From an uncultured Nonlabens sp. (GTDB lineage: Bacteria; Bacteroidota; Bacteroidia; Flavobacteriales; Flavobacteriaceae), in contig CANLKV010000001.1 of NCBI GenBank assembly GCA_947491755.1, forward strand, positions 372,001 through 436,000: a stretch of 64,000 nucleotides of DNA, given 5' to 3'. Shown here piece by piece: positions 62,138 through 64,000 of the stretch. The first letter of the stretch is position 1, and each line of letters begins with the position of its first letter. The notes beneath the pieces are model-generated. The model saw only the letters and a list, made by a program, of their open reading frames with translations, was not told where the DNA came from and ran no database searches. A program made the translations under genes and the position numbers.

Positions 62138-62153
62138 CGCTTCCGCGGAAGCG
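62138..62153. repeat. Dispersed palindrome, copy 13 (intergenic)
   Basis: CGCTTCCGCGGAAGCG, the symmetric double variant also seen in copy 6. It lies between the divergent glnS and folB genes. Confidence 0.9.
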
Positions 62154-62238
62154 AGATTCCCCTCAACCTCTATATCACCGCAATACTTTATTTACTTGTG
62201 ACTAGGACGGTTATTATTTACCATAGTATCTTTACTCC

Positions 62239-62595
62239 ATGCATAAAATTATACTAGATAACGTGCGCGTTTTTACCAATCATGGCTGCCTGGAAGAGGA
62301 AGCAATGATAGGGAGCGACTACCGGGTAGACCTAGAAGTATTGACAGATCTTGCAAAAAGTTCTCAATCTGACGACCTATCTGATACTGTGGATTATGTG
62401 TATCTTAATAAAGTGATTAAGGAAGAGATGGCACAACGCTCTAAATTATTAGAACACGTGGCCCAGCGCATTATCAATCGCATACTTAAGGAAGAAGAAA
62501 TGGTACAGCAGGTTACTGTAAGCGTTTCAAAAATCAATCCACCGCTGGGCGGAGATGTAGAACGAGTGACTATTCAAATGACACAATCGCGATAA
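62239..62595 (+). CDS. folB: Dihydroneopterin aldolase
   Basis: A 118-residue folate-pathway enzyme that splits dihydroneopterin into 6-hydroxymethyl-dihydropterin and glycolaldehyde. Family segments: FTNHGCLEEEAMIG, the middle DTVDYVYLNKVI, and the C-terminal SKINPPLGGDVERVTIQ, in which the lysine of SKxxPP is the catalytic one. Length is normal. TATCTTTA at 62226-62233 could be the -7 element, and a palindrome copy lies about 90 bases upstream. Confidence 0.92.
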   Translation: MHKIILDNVRVFTNHGCLEEEAMIGSDYRVDLEVLTDLAKSSQSDDLSDTVDYVYLNKVIKEEMAQRSKLLEHVAQRIINRILKEEEMVQQVTVSVSKINPPLGGDVERVTIQMTQSR

Positions 62596-62652
62596 TTAAG
62601 TTTGAAATGAAATATCTGTGTCTCGCTATCGTAGGATAGTTAGATATTTTGT

Positions 62653-62660
62653 TACTTTTG
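62653..62660 (+). promoter_or_regulatory. -7 promoter element of the tRNA-Cys gene
   Basis: TACTTTTG, 16 bases before the mature 5' end of the tRNA. Confidence 0.5.
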
Positions 62661-62676
62661 CATTCCCTATAAAAAG

Positions 62677-62747
62677 GGCGTCATGGCCGAGTGGCTAGGC
62701 AAAGGTCTGCAAAACCTTGTACAGCGGTTCGAATCCGCTTGACGCCT
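62677..62747 (+). tRNA. tRNA-Cys (GCA anticodon)
   Basis: A 71-base tRNA. The acceptor stem GGCGTCA pairs with TGACGCC and is followed by the discriminator T expected for tRNA-Cys. The anticodon stem AAGGT/ACCTT encloses the loop CTGCAAA with anticodon GCA at 62709-62711, and the T-arm has GGTTCGAATCC. CCA is not encoded. It ends seven bases from the stop codon of the opposing LysE-family gene. Confidence 0.97.
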
Positions 62748-62753
62748 CTACCT

Positions 62754-63650
62754 CTATCCCTGGTCTTGCGACTGGGGATTTTGTTTTAAGGAATCTATCG
62801 TATTTAATAAGCTATCTTCTTGCTGCACTGGTATTTCTGGCTTGTTACCCTCTTTAGAAGGGTCTATCGGTATTGATTGTTTTACAGTGTCTATAGGCAC
62901 GCGTTTGCGTTTAATAACGGGTACTATTTGTATTTGCTCTGTAGGTATGCTGTCCTGTGCCGTGTTTTCCATCATATCTGGCATGATGTGGATTTGATTC
63001 TCAATATTTTGAGAGGCCTTAGGAAATACACCTTTAAATATCAACACCCCACCGCAAATCATCATAATTATTGCAATAAGTCTTTTTAACCAAAAAATAC
63101 GTAGAGGCGTTAAATAACGATTTAAACTTTTGGCTAGAAGAATCTTGAAAATATCAACAATAAAATAAGTCACTAATGTGGCAGAAAAGAATACGAGAAT
63201 ACGATTGCCATCACCCTCCATCTGCGGACTGAAAACTACGATCAACCCTAGCCAAAACCCCAGTACTCCTATATTTATAAAGTTAAGTAAGAAGCCTTTA
63301 ACAAATAGCTTGATATAATTGTTATTCTGGACTATCAACACATTAGCATCTACTTCCTTGAGATAAGATTTGCGAGTGCGTACAAATGAGATTACTCCAT
63401 AAGCGGCAAGAATGCCACCACCAAAAATGAATAAACCTGGATCATCTTTTAATTTAACCAGTATGGCCGAGGTCATAAAATAGGCAACCAGCAGAAAAAC
63501 AATATCGGCAAATATGACCCCTAAATCAAGCGCAAGTGCAGCTCTAAATCCTTTTATAGCACTAGTTTCCAGCAAGGCAAAAAAAACAGGTCCTATTAAA
63601 AAGGCAATTACAAAACCTAGGGGAATGGCACTTAAGATATCTTCTATCAT
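62754..63650 (-). CDS. LysE family translocator with a long C-terminal tail
   Basis: A 298-residue exporter counted from the ATG at 63648-63650 (MIEDILSAIPLGFVIAFLIGPVFF). The longer frame to 63683 would contain the promoter element. Six transmembrane helices (about 1-225) have the LysE pattern (IGPVFFALLETSAIKGFRAALALDLGVIFADI). After them comes a tail of about 70 residues rich in Q, I, P, S and D (PVIKRKRVPIDTVKQSIPIDP), not usual in the family. It probably exports amino acids; the substrate is unknown. Confidence 0.78.
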   Translation of the reverse strand: MIEDILSAIPLGFVIAFLIGPVFFALLETSAIKGFRAALALDLGVIFADIVFLLVAYFMTSAILVKLKDDPGLFIFGGGILAAYGVISFVRTRKSYLKEVDANVLIVQNNNYIKLFVKGFLLNFINIGVLGFWLGLIVVFSPQMEGDGNRILVFFSATLVTYFIVDIFKILLAKSLNRYLTPLRIFWLKRLIAIIMMICGGVLIFKGVFPKASQNIENQIHIMPDMMENTAQDSIPTEQIQIVPVIKRKRVPIDTVKQSIPIDPSKEGNKPEIPVQQEDSLLNTIDSLKQNPQSQDQG

Positions 63651-63670
63651 GTAATCAATAGGTAGACTAC

Positions 63671-63678
63671 CAAAGGTA
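63671..63678 (-). promoter_or_regulatory. -7 promoter element of the LysE-family gene
   Basis: Reads TACCTTTG on the minus strand, 20 bases before the ATG at 63650; supports the inner start. Confidence 0.5.
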
Positions 63679-63723
63679 TGCAAAGCTGTTTAAACAAAGC
63701 AAGCCATCAGCCTATTGAATTGA

Positions 63724-64000
63724 CTAATTGATGGTAATATCCCCTCCTAGAGTGGTTTTTTGATTCACACTTTTTGGATTTCCTGTGACCATTACGTTTC
63801 CACCGGCTCTTACAATAACGTCTACCGCACGAGTGGCATGTACCTCTACCTCACCTCCTGCTTGTACCTTTACATCACTACTTTCTGTAATTAAAGCGCT
63901 ATTTTCTACCACGCCTCCTGTGTATACTGTCACATTTTGTTTAATTGCTTTACCTGATAATTTTACAATACCTCCAGTAACAGCTCTTACTTCTACCTTA
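63724..64000 (-). CDS. DUF2807 (head GIN) domain protein, C-terminal part (partial)
   Basis: At least 91 codons of a gene that enters from the right edge; the open frame is unbroken to base 64000. The visible sequence is a repetitive beta-helix: KVEVRAVTGGIVKLSGKAI, VTVYTGGVVENSALI, DVKVQAGGEVEVHATRAVDV, VRAGGNVMVTGNPKSVNQKT, ending LGGDITIN. The ladder of G-x-V/A turns and the NPKSVNQKTTLGG ending are typical of DUF2807, a family of exported or surface proteins of unknown role. The N-terminus with any signal peptide is outside the window. Confidence 0.8.
   Translation of the reverse strand, partial: KVEVRAVTGGIVKLSGKAIKQNVTVYTGGVVENSALITESSDVKVQAGGEVEVHATRAVDVIVRAGGNVMVTGNPKSVNQKTTLGGDITIN

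Noticed and set aside
62009-62257. 82-residue plus-strand frame upstream of folB
   Set aside because: It runs through the glnS promoter and a palindrome copy and overlaps folB; the composition is not protein-like.

Overview
The window looks like a chromosomal stretch from a marine member of the Flavobacteriaceae. A Nonlabens/Dokdonia-like genome is my guess from style only; there is no rRNA here to prove it. The evidence is the gene families (DUF4175, DUF4254, DUF4837, DUF6341, DUF6427, DUF6909, YtxH/holin-X/DUF6327), the near absence of strong Shine-Dalgarno sites, and many starts preceded by the Bacteroidetes -7 promoter element TAnnTTTG. Almost all genes are housekeeping or envelope genes. 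I see no insertion sequence, phage, integron or CRISPR array.

Layout. 0-7 kb: the start of an Xaa-Pro aminopeptidase (runs off the left edge), a large secreted BNR/sortilin-type propeller protein, and the succinate dehydrogenase operon sdhC-sdhA-sdhB with a clear terminator. 7-14 kb: two tandem TlpA-like thioredoxin proteins, a methionine/glutamine-type aminotransferase with an omega-amidase, an Ig-like lipoprotein, a ComF protein and a coiled-coil membrane protein. 14-24 kb: glyS, a 1135-residue predicted outer-membrane protein, a small lipoprotein, a GT9 heptosyltransferase-like gene with DUF4254, DUF6427, DUF6341 and purD. 24-37 kb: a surface polysaccharide locus with a CapK-like gene, GT2, polyprenyl glycosylphosphotransferase, UDP-glucuronate decarboxylase-type SDR, two GT4s, O-antigen ligase/polymerase, a second polymerase-like membrane protein, Wzx flippase, RmlD and a Wzz-like protein. 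37-46 kb: DUF6909, a GH3-family protein, an M23 peptidase, tatA, and the pgk-mltD-DUF4837 unit. 46-54 kb: holB, a DoxX-like protein, and the DUF4175-ybeY-mnmG-methyltransferase operon. 54-64 kb: an AlkB-type monooxygenase, gltX, an outer-membrane protein, an SPFH protein, the YtxH/holin-X/DUF6327 envelope operon, glnS, folB, tRNA-Cys, a LysE-family exporter and the end of a DUF2807 protein.

The two most interesting signals are not genes. First, a 16-bp palindrome, CGCTTTCGCGAAAGCG, and close variants occur 13 times (plus one degraded copy) across 64 kb. Four copies are intergenic and nine are inside genes, where they are read in frame as AFAKA or RFRES/RFRGS. Two copies have changed both arms symmetrically to CCGCGG, which keeps the palindrome and suggests that symmetry itself is maintained. 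Second, two sites matching the ParB-binding parS centromere (TGTTTCACGTGAAACA and a near-identical copy) flank mnmG; one is written into the last codons of ybeY. parS sites normally lie near the replication origin, so this part of the window is probably origin-proximal (inference). A 91-bp structured intergenic element after gltX is a third unexplained signal.

Several starts have been moved inward from the longest open frame because a promoter element or a conserved N-terminus falls inside it: sdhC, comF, tatA, holB, the SPFH gene, the LysE gene, the GT2 gene, the CapK-like gene and the second GT4.
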